Source: JBGOUJ01 sp041477005 (GTDB taxonomy: Bacteria > Acidobacteriota > Terriglobia > Bryobacterales > JACQDG01). Taken from it: DNA of 15,118 bases. Positions within the stretch are counted from its first letter, which is position 1; every line of letters starts with the position of its first letter. Below are positions 8,548 to 15,068 of the stretch, one piece after another. The notes under the pieces are model-generated. The model was given only the letters and a program-made list of their open reading frames with translations, was not told the origin of the DNA and searched no databases. A program made the translations under genes and the position numbers. The stretch covers positions 1 to 15,118 of the forward strand of contig JBGOUJ010000120.1 in NCBI GenBank assembly GCA_041477005.1, read 5' to 3'.

Positions 8548-8690
8548 CGGTTTGAACTCCTTTCGTTGGAACGCCGACAAGCAACACGTCGGCGAGCCGC
8601 AGCCGCTCCGCAGCAAGAGGTAGCAGGTACCGGGCCAAATGCGGTCCAAGAGAGCTTGGACGGCAAGGAGTGCTGCCATCACAGCTTATA
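8548..8690 (-). promoter_or_regulatory. Structured leader and possible promoter of the glutamate dehydrogenase gene
   Basis: On the minus strand a TATAAG box (8685-8690) could be the -10 element, with only a weak -35 (TTCTCC) about 18 bases upstream. Transcription would start near 8678 and give a leader of about 130 bases. The leader holds two perfect hairpins: GTCCAAG (8644-8650) with CTTGGAC (8655-8661), loop of four; and CGCCGAC (8572-8578) with GTCGGCG (8588-8594), loop of nine. The second ends nine bases before the ribosome binding site. No known riboswitch consensus was recognised. Confidence 0.35.
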
Positions 8691-8873
8691 GATGGACCAA
8701 TGGGACTGGGAGAAGGTAGCGGCCGCAGTCGAGCGTAAACGTCCATCACCGAAAAAAGCGGTCAACAAGATCTGGAAAGTCCCGGTGGGGGCGGAGAAGA
8801 TACGTTTTCGGAGCCGGGCGCCGCAAACGCGCACGGTTCCTCTACGTCGCACTAAGTTTCGGCGAGGAGAGCG
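8691..8873. other. Rest of the gdhA/radical SAM divergent region
   Basis: Together with the leader at 8548-8690 this makes 326 bases without a gene I can support. A short plus-strand frame (8692-8877) overlaps the GTG of the next gene in a GTGA overlap, but it has no ribosome binding site and its Lys/Arg-rich sequence matches nothing I know. A GAGGAG at 8864-8869 could serve as the ribosome binding site for the GTG at 8874. No clear promoter was seen. Confidence 0.35.
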
Positions 8874-10082
8874 GTGACGGGGGTTTGCGGAGACGGACTG
8901 GGGCGCTCGCGAGTTGGTACCGCGTTTGCGCTGAAAGTTGGTGTTCCGGCGTCAATCACTGGTGCTGTTGTGTCGGCGCTCTTGGAGATCGTCACCCGAA
9001 ACGTTCGCGAAGGGGAATTGTGGGAGCCGATCGACGGCTGCCGCATTCGCTGCCTCGCTTGCGGTCATCGTTGCCCGATCCCGGTGGGGTTCGCCGGCGT
9101 CTGCAAAGTGCGGTTCAACCGGGGCGGCAAGCTGTATGTGCCGTGGGGTTACGTCTCGGGGGCCTTATGCGATCCCGTCGAGAAGAAACCATTCTTCCAC
9201 GTGTTGCCCGGGGCGCAAGCCTTCAGCTTCGGCATGCTGGGTTGCAGCTTTCACTGCCCGTACTGCCAGAACTGGGTCACTTCGCAGGCGCTCCGCGACC
9301 CTCGTGCCTACGCTCCGGTTAACCACACGTCTCCGGAGCGGGTGGTGCGGCAGGCTCTGGAGAAGGGCGCAGAGGTCGTCGTCAGCACTTACAACGAGCC
9401 TTTGATCACCGCTGAGTGGGCGGTCGCCATTTTCAAGGAAGCGAAGGCCGCCGGTCTGCTCACTGGCTTTGTGTCCAACGGCAACGCTACGCCGCAGGCC
9501 CTCGACTACCTGCGGCCCTGGGTCGACCTCTACAAGGTCGATCTCAAGAGCTTCGACGCACGCGCCTACCGGCGTCTGGGCGCGCGACTCGGCCCTGTCC
9601 TGGAAAGCATTCGCCGGATCTACGAGCTGGGTTTCTGGCTCGAGGTGGTGACCCTGATCGTGCCGGGATTCAACGACTCGGATGAGGAGCTGAGCCGGAT
9701 GGCGGAGTTTCTAGCCGGCATTTCGCCGGACGTTCCGTGGCACGTGATTGCGTTCCACAAAGAGTATAAGATGCTGGAGCCGGAAAACACACCGCCTTCG
9801 CGGCTAATGAGGGCGGCTGCGCTGGGTCGCCAGGCTGGACTGCGCTATGTGTATGCCGGCAACCTGCCCGGCCAGGTTGGCGATCTGGAAAACACGAATT
9901 GCGGCGCGTGCTGCAGGCCGCTCATTCGGCGTTTGGACTGCCGGATTCTCGATTACCGGATCACTCCCGAAGGCCGCTGCCCCTTCTGCTCCTCCTTGAT
10001 CCCCGGCCGCTGGAAGGACCCTTTGAGCAGGCCCATCGCCCACCGCACGGATTTGCCGTGGGTGGCGCGTTACTGCGGCTAG
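8874..10082 (+). CDS. amrS: AmmeMemoRadiSam-type radical SAM enzyme
   Basis: The 402-residue protein has the radical SAM cluster motif CSFHCPYC (C124, C128, C131) followed by QNW, as in the AmrS family related to glycyl-radical activating enzymes. The N-terminal part carries a four-cysteine segment (C60, C63, C67, C77) with the family pattern RCLACGHRC. The C-terminal part has a second cysteine set (C343, C346, C347, C369, C372) resembling a zinc ribbon. The usual family start lies near residue 33-40, so the GTG at 8874, which has GAGGAG five bases upstream, may be too early; a GTG at 8970 gives a more typical length but has no ribosome binding site. In other genomes the gene often stands with Memo-like and AMMECR1-like genes; neither is in this window. 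The reaction is not firmly known. Confidence 0.82.
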   Translation: MTGVCGDGLGRSRVGTAFALKVGVPASITGAVVSALLEIVTRNVREGELWEPIDGCRIRCLACGHRCPIPVGFAGVCKVRFNRGGKLYVPWGYVSGALCDPVEKKPFFHVLPGAQAFSFGMLGCSFHCPYCQNWVTSQALRDPRAYAPVNHTSPERVVRQALEKGAEVVVSTYNEPLITAEWAVAIFKEAKAAGLLTGFVSNGNATPQALDYLRPWVDLYKVDLKSFDARAYRRLGARLGPVLESIRRIYELGFWLEVVTLIVPGFNDSDEELSRMAEFLAGISPDVPWHVIAFHKEYKMLEPENTPPSRLMRAAALGRQAGLRYVYAGNLPGQVGDLENTNCGACCRPLIRRLDCRILDYRITPEGRCPFCSSLIPGRWKDPLSRPIAHRTDLPWVARYCG

Positions 10083-10099
10083 ATGTCGGGCGCCTCGCG

Positions 10100-10116
10100 G
10101 CGGCAAAGCCGCTTCT
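10100..10116 (+). terminator. Possible terminator of the radical SAM gene
   Basis: GCGGC (10100-10104) and GCCGC (10108-10112) form a 5-bp stem with an AAA loop, followed by TTCT, 18 bases after the stop codon. The T-tract is short, so this is a weak candidate. Confidence 0.3.
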
Positions 10117-10211
10117 GGAAGGTGAGTCATATGACGCAAGGTGAGGAAGCCCACGCAGCGAAAGTGCCGGCGGCTCCGGCCGGCGTGGCTCATACCCGGG
10201 TCCTCAGGTGG

Positions 10212-10232
10212 CGCCCGCCGGACGCTCGGGCG
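10212..10232 (-). repeat. Hairpin downstream of the membrane-anchored protein gene
   Basis: CGCCCG (10212-10217) and CGGGCG (10227-10232) form a perfect 6-bp stem with a nine-base loop, about 25 bases past the stop codon of the leftward gene. Another 5-bp stem lies at 10166-10180. Neither is followed by T residues on the minus strand, so they are only possible transcript ends between the two convergent genes. Confidence 0.25.
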
Positions 10233-10257
10233 GCGAACCTGCTAGTCTGCCTCTCCC

Positions 10258-10905
10258 TCATAGCGGGTCGACCTGCTTGGCCACTCCGTAGGCGTACACC
10301 ACGCGGACGTGGCGGTCGCCGCCGGTGTAATCCACGACCCGGTGGGGGTCGCCCTGGCGGCTCAGATCCTTGACCAACTGACCCACCCCCAGGGCGAAGG
10401 TGATCTGGGTTTCCGTCATGCCGGGATCGATGCGGCGCTCTTCGATTCTCTTCCAGCTTTCGGGGGTCCACTCTTTGTAGACTTCGTGGGGGTCCTTGAT
10501 GAAAAAGATTTCGTCGAGGAAGAAATGATCGCCGATGGCGATCGGAACCGCGCACGGCCGGCCGCTGCGAACGAACTCCAGCCACACCTGACCGCCCTTC
10601 TGGAACGCGCGCCTGGGGGTGAGTTTCTCCATCGGCCCTAGCGTTTCCGTCCCCGGAGTGCAGGGCCAACGGTAGCCCTCGCGCACCCACAGCGGCTTGC
10701 CGGCCAGGGCGCGGGCGTCGGCCAGGCTCCAGACGTAAGACTTGGGCGGCGCCACGTAGTAATCCGGGCTGAGCGGAAGCACGGCGGGCTTGGGGGGCAA
10801 GGCGCTCCGCTCCCGCCACCGCCCCAGGAACACAGCCGCCACGTAGAGGATGGACACCAGCAGGCCCACCGCGCCGATCCGACGCAGCAACCGGAGCCAC
10901 TTCAT
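10258..10905 (-). CDS. Membrane-anchored protein of unknown function
   Basis: I do not recognise this 215-residue protein as a named family. Residues 8-27 form one hydrophobic helix after a basic start (MKWLRLLRR), giving an N-terminal membrane anchor or uncleaved signal. The remainder should lie outside the cytoplasm. The last third (PGMTETQITFALG, then a VVDYTG segment and VRVVYAYG) recalls the BamE/SmpA fold, in which GMT-x-x-(Q/E)V is followed by a small beta sheet; that is a weak resemblance. Three cysteine-poor stretches rich in Trp, Pro and Tyr precede it. The start is ATG at 10905 with GAGG nine bases upstream. It follows menG on the same strand after 157 bases containing a large inverted repeat, so it may have its own promoter. 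Confidence 0.65.
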   Translation of the reverse strand: MKWLRLLRRIGAVGLLVSILYVAAVFLGRWRERSALPPKPAVLPLSPDYYVAPPKSYVWSLADARALAGKPLWVREGYRWPCTPGTETLGPMEKLTPRRAFQKGGQVWLEFVRSGRPCAVPIAIGDHFFLDEIFFIKDPHEVYKEWTPESWKRIEERRIDPGMTETQITFALGVGQLVKDLSRQGDPHRVVDYTGGDRHVRVVYAYGVAKQVDPL

Positions 10906-10938
10906 TTCTGCCTCATTGGAAAATAGCTTTCAGCCGGC

Positions 10939-10989
10939 AGCCATCAGCTCTCAGCAACCGGGGCCTCCGGCGTTTCAAAGCTGATGGCT
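10939..10989. repeat. 11-bp perfect inverted repeat with TCAGC-type units
   Basis: AGCCATCAGCT (10939-10949) and AGCTGATGGCT (10979-10989) are exact reverse complements separated by 29 bases. The left side also contains repeated CAGC-ending units (TTTCAGC, ATCAGC, TCTCAGC). Sequences of this kind occur as dispersed intergenic repeats in several bacterial genomes. It lies between menG and the membrane-anchored protein gene. Confidence 0.6.
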
Positions 10990-11062
10990 CCGCCAGTCGG
11001 CTCCACTCGCCAACAAGGAGGAGCGTCGCTGCTTGCGTGGCGACAGGAGCGCGGCAGGTCCC

Positions 11063-11794
11063 TCATTTTTCAGCTACGTGCAGCACGGCGATGCCGCCGG
11101 TGAGGGGCCAGTACCGAACCTCGCGGAAACCAGCCGCCCGCAGGGCGGCGGAGAGTTCCTCAGGCGACAAAAACTTTTCGACGGACTGCTGCAAGTAGCG
11201 GTAGGCGTTTCCGGCCCCGGAAATGGCCCCGCCCAGACAGGGCAACAAGTGGCGGAAGTAAAAGCCGTACAGGCTGCCCAACAGCCGCCCGCGAGGCTGG
11301 GAAAACTCGAGAACAGCCAGAAGGCCGCCAGGCCGCAAAAGCCGCGCCATCTCTTCCAGGCCGCGCTGATAGTGGGTCAGGTTGCGGAGGCCGAAGGCAA
11401 TCGTGATCAACTCGAAGCTCGCTGCGGGTAGGGGCAGGGAAAGGGCATCGGCCTCGATGAGCAGGGCCTGAGGGCCGAACTTCTGAGCGGCGGCGGCGAG
11501 CATAGGCCGGCAGAAATCGGCGCCGAAGACCGGGCGGCCGTGCACGCGGGCCAGGGCCGCCAGCAGGTCGCCGGTGCCGCAACAGAGATCGAGCAGCCGC
11601 GCTTCCGGACGCTCCGCCACCGCGCGAACCTTCTCCACCGTGAAGGCGCGCCAATGGCGGTCCACCTGAAAGGAGAGCAGGTGATTCAGCAGGTCGTAGC
11701 GGGGCGCCACGCGCGAGAACATCTGCCGGACGTAGCGCGCTGCCGCTGCTTCGTCACCGCATGGAACGCCGCTTGGTGAGGTTCCGGGGAGCAC
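11063..11794 (-). CDS. menG: Demethylmenaquinone methyltransferase (MenG/UbiE family)
   Basis: The 243-residue enzyme transfers a methyl group from SAM to demethylmenaquinone, the last step of menaquinone synthesis (the ubiquinone equivalent is also a family activity). Motif I is LDLCCGTGD (68-76). The family signatures FGLRN (134-138), ARLLRPGG (150-157) and YRYLQQSVEKF (198-208) are present, as is the N-terminal VAPRYDLLNHLLSF. I place the start at the GTG at 11794, seven bases after the aroB stop, because the protein then begins with the GTSPSGV-type N terminus usual for the family. The frame is open upstream, but that part overlaps aroB. The short gap implies cotranscription with aroB. 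Menaquinone is favoured over ubiquinone from the inferred phylum and the link to chorismate. Confidence 0.88.
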   Translation of the reverse strand: MLPGTSPSGVPCGDEAAAARYVRQMFSRVAPRYDLLNHLLSFQVDRHWRAFTVEKVRAVAERPEARLLDLCCGTGDLLAALARVHGRPVFGADFCRPMLAAAAQKFGPQALLIEADALSLPLPAASFELITIAFGLRNLTHYQRGLEEMARLLRPGGLLAVLEFSQPRGRLLGSLYGFYFRHLLPCLGGAISGAGNAYRYLQQSVEKFLSPEELSAALRAAGFREVRYWPLTGGIAVLHVAEK

Positions 11795-11801
11795 CGTCGG
11801 C

Positions 11802-12884
11802 TCATCCCACCAGCGCCCGCTCGGTGGCCTCGCGAATCCACTCGGGATCGAGGCCCGAAAGCACGCGGGCGCTGACGATGCGGTCGGGCAGCACGAAGTG
11901 CACCTGGCCGCCGATCGTCTTCTTGTCGCTGCCCAGCCGGGCCAGCAGGCTCTCGACTTGGATGCCATCCAGGCTGGGAATGGGGCCGTAGTCGGTAATC
12001 AGAGTTTGAATTCGCGTGCAGTCGGCCGCCGCCAGAGCGCCGGCCTTTTCGGCCAGCCACGCCGCGGCACGCATGCCGAAGGCCACGGCTTCGCCGTGAA
12101 GAAACTGGCGATACCCAGTCGCGGCTTCCAGGGCGTGGCCGATGGTGTGGCCGAAGTTCAGAATGCGCCGCAGGTCGCCCTCCCATTCATCCGCCGAGAC
12201 GACCTCGGCCTTGATCCGCACCGACTCGCGGATCATCTCGTCCACCACCGCCGGCGCCCGGAGCACCACGTCGTACTGCCGCTCGGCCAGCAAGTCAAAC
12301 AGCGCGGGGCTGGCGATGATCGCGTACTTGATCACCTCGTAGAGGCCCGCCCGGTACTCCCGTTCGGGCAGCGTGTCGAGAGCCGCGGGATCGATCAGCA
12401 CCAGCCGTGGCTGATGAAAGGCGCCGAGCAGGTTCTTGCCGCCCTCCAGGTTCACGCCCGTCTTGCCGCCGATGGCGGCATCGACTTGGGCGAGCAGCGT
12501 GGTCGGAATCTGGATCACGTCCACACCGCGCATGTAGACGGCCGCCAAGAAACCGGCCACGTCGTTGATCACCCCGCCGCCGAAGCCGATCACCAGGCTC
12601 GAGCGGTCGGCGCCGGTCGCCAGCATTTCGTCGGCCAGCGCCTCGACGGTCGAGAAGCGCTTGTGCTCCTCGCCATCGGGCATAAAGAGCCGCGCGAACG
12701 GCAGGCCGGCGAGGGAACGCTCCAGCCGGGCGCCTTGATGCCGCCACACCGCCTCGGTGGTAACCACAAACACGCGTCGGCCGCGCACGAGCGGCTGCAC
12801 GTAGGCCGCGGCGTTTTCGAGCGAGCGCCGCTCCACCACAACGTCATAGGGGCGCGGCGCCGTGTGCACGGTAATGCGGGTCAT
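11802..12884 (-). CDS. aroB: 3-dehydroquinate synthase
   Basis: The 360-residue enzyme converts DAHP to 3-dehydroquinate, step two of the shikimate pathway in the cytoplasm, using NAD and a metal. Family motifs are GGGVINDVAGF (102-112), PTTLLAQVDAAIGGKTGVN (127-145), the metal-ligand segments EVIKYA (Glu183), NFGHTIGH (first His, 246) and LHGEAVAFGM (His263), and a DKKTIGG near the C terminus. The ATG at 12884 has GAGAAGG about seven bases upstream; a TTG at 12899 would add five residues and is less likely. It follows the exchanger gene by 61 bases and is almost contiguous with menG. Chorismate from this pathway is the precursor of menaquinone, which may explain the pairing. Confidence 0.95.
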   Translation of the reverse strand: MTRITVHTAPRPYDVVVERRSLENAAAYVQPLVRGRRVFVVTTEAVWRHQGARLERSLAGLPFARLFMPDGEEHKRFSTVEALADEMLATGADRSSLVIGFGGGVINDVAGFLAAVYMRGVDVIQIPTTLLAQVDAAIGGKTGVNLEGGKNLLGAFHQPRLVLIDPAALDTLPEREYRAGLYEVIKYAIIASPALFDLLAERQYDVVLRAPAVVDEMIRESVRIKAEVVSADEWEGDLRRILNFGHTIGHALEAATGYRQFLHGEAVAFGMRAAAWLAEKAGALAAADCTRIQTLITDYGPIPSLDGIQVESLLARLGSDKKTIGGQVHFVLPDRIVSARVLSGLDPEWIREATERALVG

Positions 12885-12945
12885 AGGTTGCCTTCTCAAT
12901 GATAACGTGGGACGCCGGGCCGCGACGGTTCCGGGGCGGCTTCCC

Positions 12946-13980
12946 CTACGTGCCTGGAATGAGATAGGTCAATACGACGTACACGCCGTAGAGCCCCAGC
13001 ATCATCAGACCGAACGGGCGCTTCAGGTGGTCGCCGGAGAAGATGACCCCGAGGCGGAAGATGACGAGCACGGACACCATGATGGGATAGAGCAACAGGA
13101 AGAAATGCCCATTGGCCTGCAAGCCTGCCGGGGTCACGGCCGCCGCCGTCCCGGCCACGAACAGCACATTCAAAATGTCCGCCCCAATCACCGTGCCCAG
13201 CGCGAGCTCCCCGTGCCCGCGCCGGGCCGCGGTGACGGCGGTGACCAGCTCGGGCAAAGAGGTGCCAAAGGCCACAATCGTTGCAGCGATCACGCTGTCG
13301 GGCAGATGAAGCCGCGTCGCCGTCTGAACGGCCGCCACAACCAACACCTGTGCCGAACCGACGACCAGCGCCAGCACCCCCAGCAGCTTGGCGAGGACCA
13401 GTGGCACCGGAGTGGCCACATCGCCCTCGAACTCCTCGAGCAGCTCCTCTGCCTCCCGCTCGTCCCGGGTCCAGCGAATCGATTGCACCACGTAGACCGC
13501 CAGAGCCAGCAGAAACAGCAAGCCAGCCGCCTGCGGAAGCTTTCCTCCCGCCGACAGGACGGCTCCCGGGGAGGCCCACGGGAAACTCGCCGCTACCAGC
13601 GCGAGCGCCGCTCCCAGTTGAACCCATCCTTGCCGATTCACGATCTTTCGGTCGAGGCGCAGCGGGGACATGACGCTGATCAGTCCCAGAATCAATCCCG
13701 TGTCGCAAATGATCGAGCCGACGGCATTGCCCAGGGCGAGGCCCGGACTGCCTTGCATCGCAGCCAGCACCGAAACAACGGCTTCGGGTGTTGTGGTTGC
13801 GAGGCTGACAATCGTGGCGCCGATGACGACCTTGGGGATTCGCGACCGCTCGGAGAGTGCAACGACTTCGCTGACCAGCCAGTCTGCGGCCTTGGCGAGC
13901 ACCGCCAGACTGCCCGCCAGTACGATGGCGAGCAGGGTCCAGTGAACCTGCGAGAGAAACTGACGCAGCGCGTCTTCCAT
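12946..13980 (-). CDS. CaCA-family cation exchanger (Na+/Ca2+ or H+/Ca2+ type)
   Basis: The 344-residue integral membrane protein has about ten hydrophobic helices arranged as two inverted halves. Alpha-repeat 1 is at about 53-100 (IGATIVSLATTTPE, Glu66; then GNAVGS). Alpha-repeat 2 is at about 229-278 (AATIVAFGTSLPE, Glu244; then GADILN). The two Glu residues are the core ion ligands in the family. Between the halves lies an acidic loop (about 171-188, DEREAEELLEEFEGD). The motif GS-N-I that usually follows the glycines reads GSII in repeat 1 and GADI in repeat 2, so ion choice may differ from typical members. Start is ATG at 13980 without a good ribosome binding site. It heads the aroB-menG cluster and is divergent from a second, broken exchanger gene. 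The transported ion is inferred only. Confidence 0.85.
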   Translation of the reverse strand: MEDALRQFLSQVHWTLLAIVLAGSLAVLAKAADWLVSEVVALSERSRIPKVVIGATIVSLATTTPEAVVSVLAAMQGSPGLALGNAVGSIICDTGLILGLISVMSPLRLDRKIVNRQGWVQLGAALALVAASFPWASPGAVLSAGGKLPQAAGLLFLLALAVYVVQSIRWTRDEREAEELLEEFEGDVATPVPLVLAKLLGVLALVVGSAQVLVVAAVQTATRLHLPDSVIAATIVAFGTSLPELVTAVTAARRGHGELALGTVIGADILNVLFVAGTAAAVTPAGLQANGHFFLLLYPIMVSVLVIFRLGVIFSGDHLKRPFGLMMLGLYGVYVVLTYLIPGT

Positions 13981-14008
13981 GAGATCAAGGCCGATTACAG
14001 AGAAAAGG

Positions 14009-14037
14009 TTGCCAAACTAGAGAGTCTAAGCTATGCA
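14009..14037 (+). promoter_or_regulatory. Putative promoter of the broken exchanger gene
   Basis: TTGCCA (14009-14014, five of six matches) is followed after 17 bases by TATGCA (14032-14037, three of six). It lies 46 bases before the first ATG of the rightward gene, in the 102-base divergent region. Confidence 0.3.
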
Positions 14038-14082
14038 GGGGGCCGTTGGCAGCAGGATGTTGAATTCCCGCCCCCAGCGGCG

Positions 14083-14954
14083 ATGTTTTGCCTGGCCCTT
14101 TTGCTGGCCGCCATCCCGATTCGCCCCGAAAGCCCCTGGGCGACGCTGTGGACGCTGCCGGCGATTCTGGCCGCGTCGATGATGATCGCCTGGGCGGCCG
14201 AGTCGGCGCAGTTCTTCGTCGCCCAAGGGTTCGCGCTGGCCATTCTGGCGTGGCTTCAGACGCTGCCGGAGTTCGCCGTCGAAGCTGTGATCGCCTGGAA
14301 GCAGCAGGTGCCCTTGATGCTGGCCAACCTGACCGGCGCGCTGCGGCTGCTCGTGGCTTGGGATGGCCGCTGATCTATGCGACGACGGCGGCGGCCTTCC
14401 ATCGTCACAGAACCGGCCGGCCGCTGCGGCGCATCGTGCTCGACAAGGAGCATACCGTCGAAGTGATGGCCCTGATCCCCCCGCTGGCCTATTTCGTCTG
14501 GATCTGGTGGAGGGCGTCCATCAACCTCTTTGATGCCGCAGTGTTGATCGGTTTTTATTTGGCCTATCTGGCCGTGCTGCGCCGGCTGCCGGTGCGGAAG
14601 CCGGAAGGGATCGAGGAGATGGAGCGAATCCCGCGCCTGATCCTGACCCGGCCGCCCGGCCTGCGCGCCACCGTGATCGTCGGATTGTTCGCAGGCGGGG
14701 GTTTGCTTATCTACTACGCGGCCGAGCCTTTCCTGGGCAGCTTGCTGGCCGTGTCCAGCGCGCTCGGGATCTCCAGCTTCGTCTTCGTGCAATGGGTGGC
14801 GCCGCTGGTGTCGGAGTTTCCGGAGAAGGTCTCCGCGTTCTACTGGGCGCGAACGGTGAAGCAAGCCCCGATGGCCCTCATGAACATGGGAGGAGAAAGG
14901 CGGCAGTCTTTTCCTGTGGTCGGGCAGTCTGGCGATCCGGTCGGTGATTCATAA
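14083..14954 (+). pseudogene. Frameshifted and C-terminally truncated CaCA-family exchanger
   Basis: From the ATG at 14083 the frame reads an exchanger half with AWAAESAQ, QGFALAILAWLQTLPEFAVEA (alpha-repeat 1, Glu in LPE) and LANLTGALRLLV. It then hits TGA at 14371. The next frame continues the same protein without loss (GLGWPLIY, ALIPPLAYFVWIWW, then FVFVQWVAPLVSEFPEKVSAFYW of repeat 2). The break fits loss of one G in the GTGGC at 14353-14357, where GTGGGC would restore VGLGWPL. Homologues continue past ALMNM with an SSN-NQWTLL segment. Here the sequence turns into an unrelated tail (GGERRQSFPVV) and stops at 14952-14954, so about 80 residues of the second half are missing. The composition becomes AT-rich immediately afterwards. 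It is not a recent duplicate of the neighbouring exchanger: the two belong to different branches. The single-base lesion could be a sequencing error, but the truncation is independent of it. Confidence 0.75.
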
Positions 14955-14999
14955 CTATATCATTTTATATCAATATCTTATGAGTCGTGGAGAAAACCC

Positions 15000-15028
15000 T
15001 TGTCTCCAATATCTTAGTGTGTTATGCT
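15000..15028 (+). promoter_or_regulatory. Putative sigma-70 promoter of the Hsp20-like gene
   Basis: TTGTCT (15000-15005) and TATGCT (15023-15028) each match four of six consensus positions and are 17 bases apart. Transcription would begin near 15035, about 34 bases before the ATG. Confidence 0.4.
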
Positions 15029-15031
15029 AAG

Positions 15032-15055
15032 CTTATCTTAGGATATAAGAGTAAG
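15032..15055 (+). promoter_or_regulatory. AU-rich hairpin touching the ribosome binding site
   Basis: CTTATCTTA (15032-15040) can pair with TAAGAGTAAG (15046-15055) with one bulged G (15051) and a GGATA loop. Seven of nine pairs are A-U. The 3' arm covers the first bases of the ribosome binding site AAGGAGG (15053-15059), which stands nine bases before the ATG. A weak stem over the binding site of a small heat-shock gene is the layout of an RNA thermometer. If transcription starts at 15035 the outer three pairs would be lost. Confidence 0.3.
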
Positions 15056-15068
15056 GAGGTACAAGGAG

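Larger units (their letters stand above)
14955..15068 (+). promoter_or_regulatory. AT-rich control region of the Hsp20-like gene
   Basis: This 114-base stretch is clearly more AT-rich than the rest of the window. TATCTTA occurs three times on the plus strand (14974-14980, 15010-15016, 15034-15040), the first two within an exact ten-base copy (CAATATCTTA). Overlapping inverted repeats, CTAAG/CTTAG (15027-15031 and 15037-15041) and TCTTA/TAAGA (15036-15040 and 15046-15050), lie near the expected transcription start. No CIRCE element and no clear sigma-32 promoter were seen. Confidence 0.45.

Noticed and set aside
8692..8877. 61-codon plus-strand frame ending in a GTGA overlap with the radical SAM gene
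   Set aside because: The overlap is suggestive of coupling, but there is no ribosome binding site and no family match, and the basic composition is usual for random GC-rich frames.
11898..12902. Plus-strand frame of 334 codons opposite aroB
   Set aside because: Antisense shadow of aroB, which has every family motif.
12862..14373. Long plus-strand frame of 503 codons opposite the exchanger
   Set aside because: Most of it is antisense to the exchanger gene, which has clear alpha-repeats; the translation is Gln/Arg/His-rich with no family look. Only its last part (from 14083) is real, as the first half of the broken exchanger.
15017..15041. CIRCE operator upstream of the Hsp20-like gene
   Set aside because: The TTAG and GCTAA-like ends are suggestive, but the arms do not match TTAGCACTC and GAGTGCTAA and the nine-base spacing is absent.
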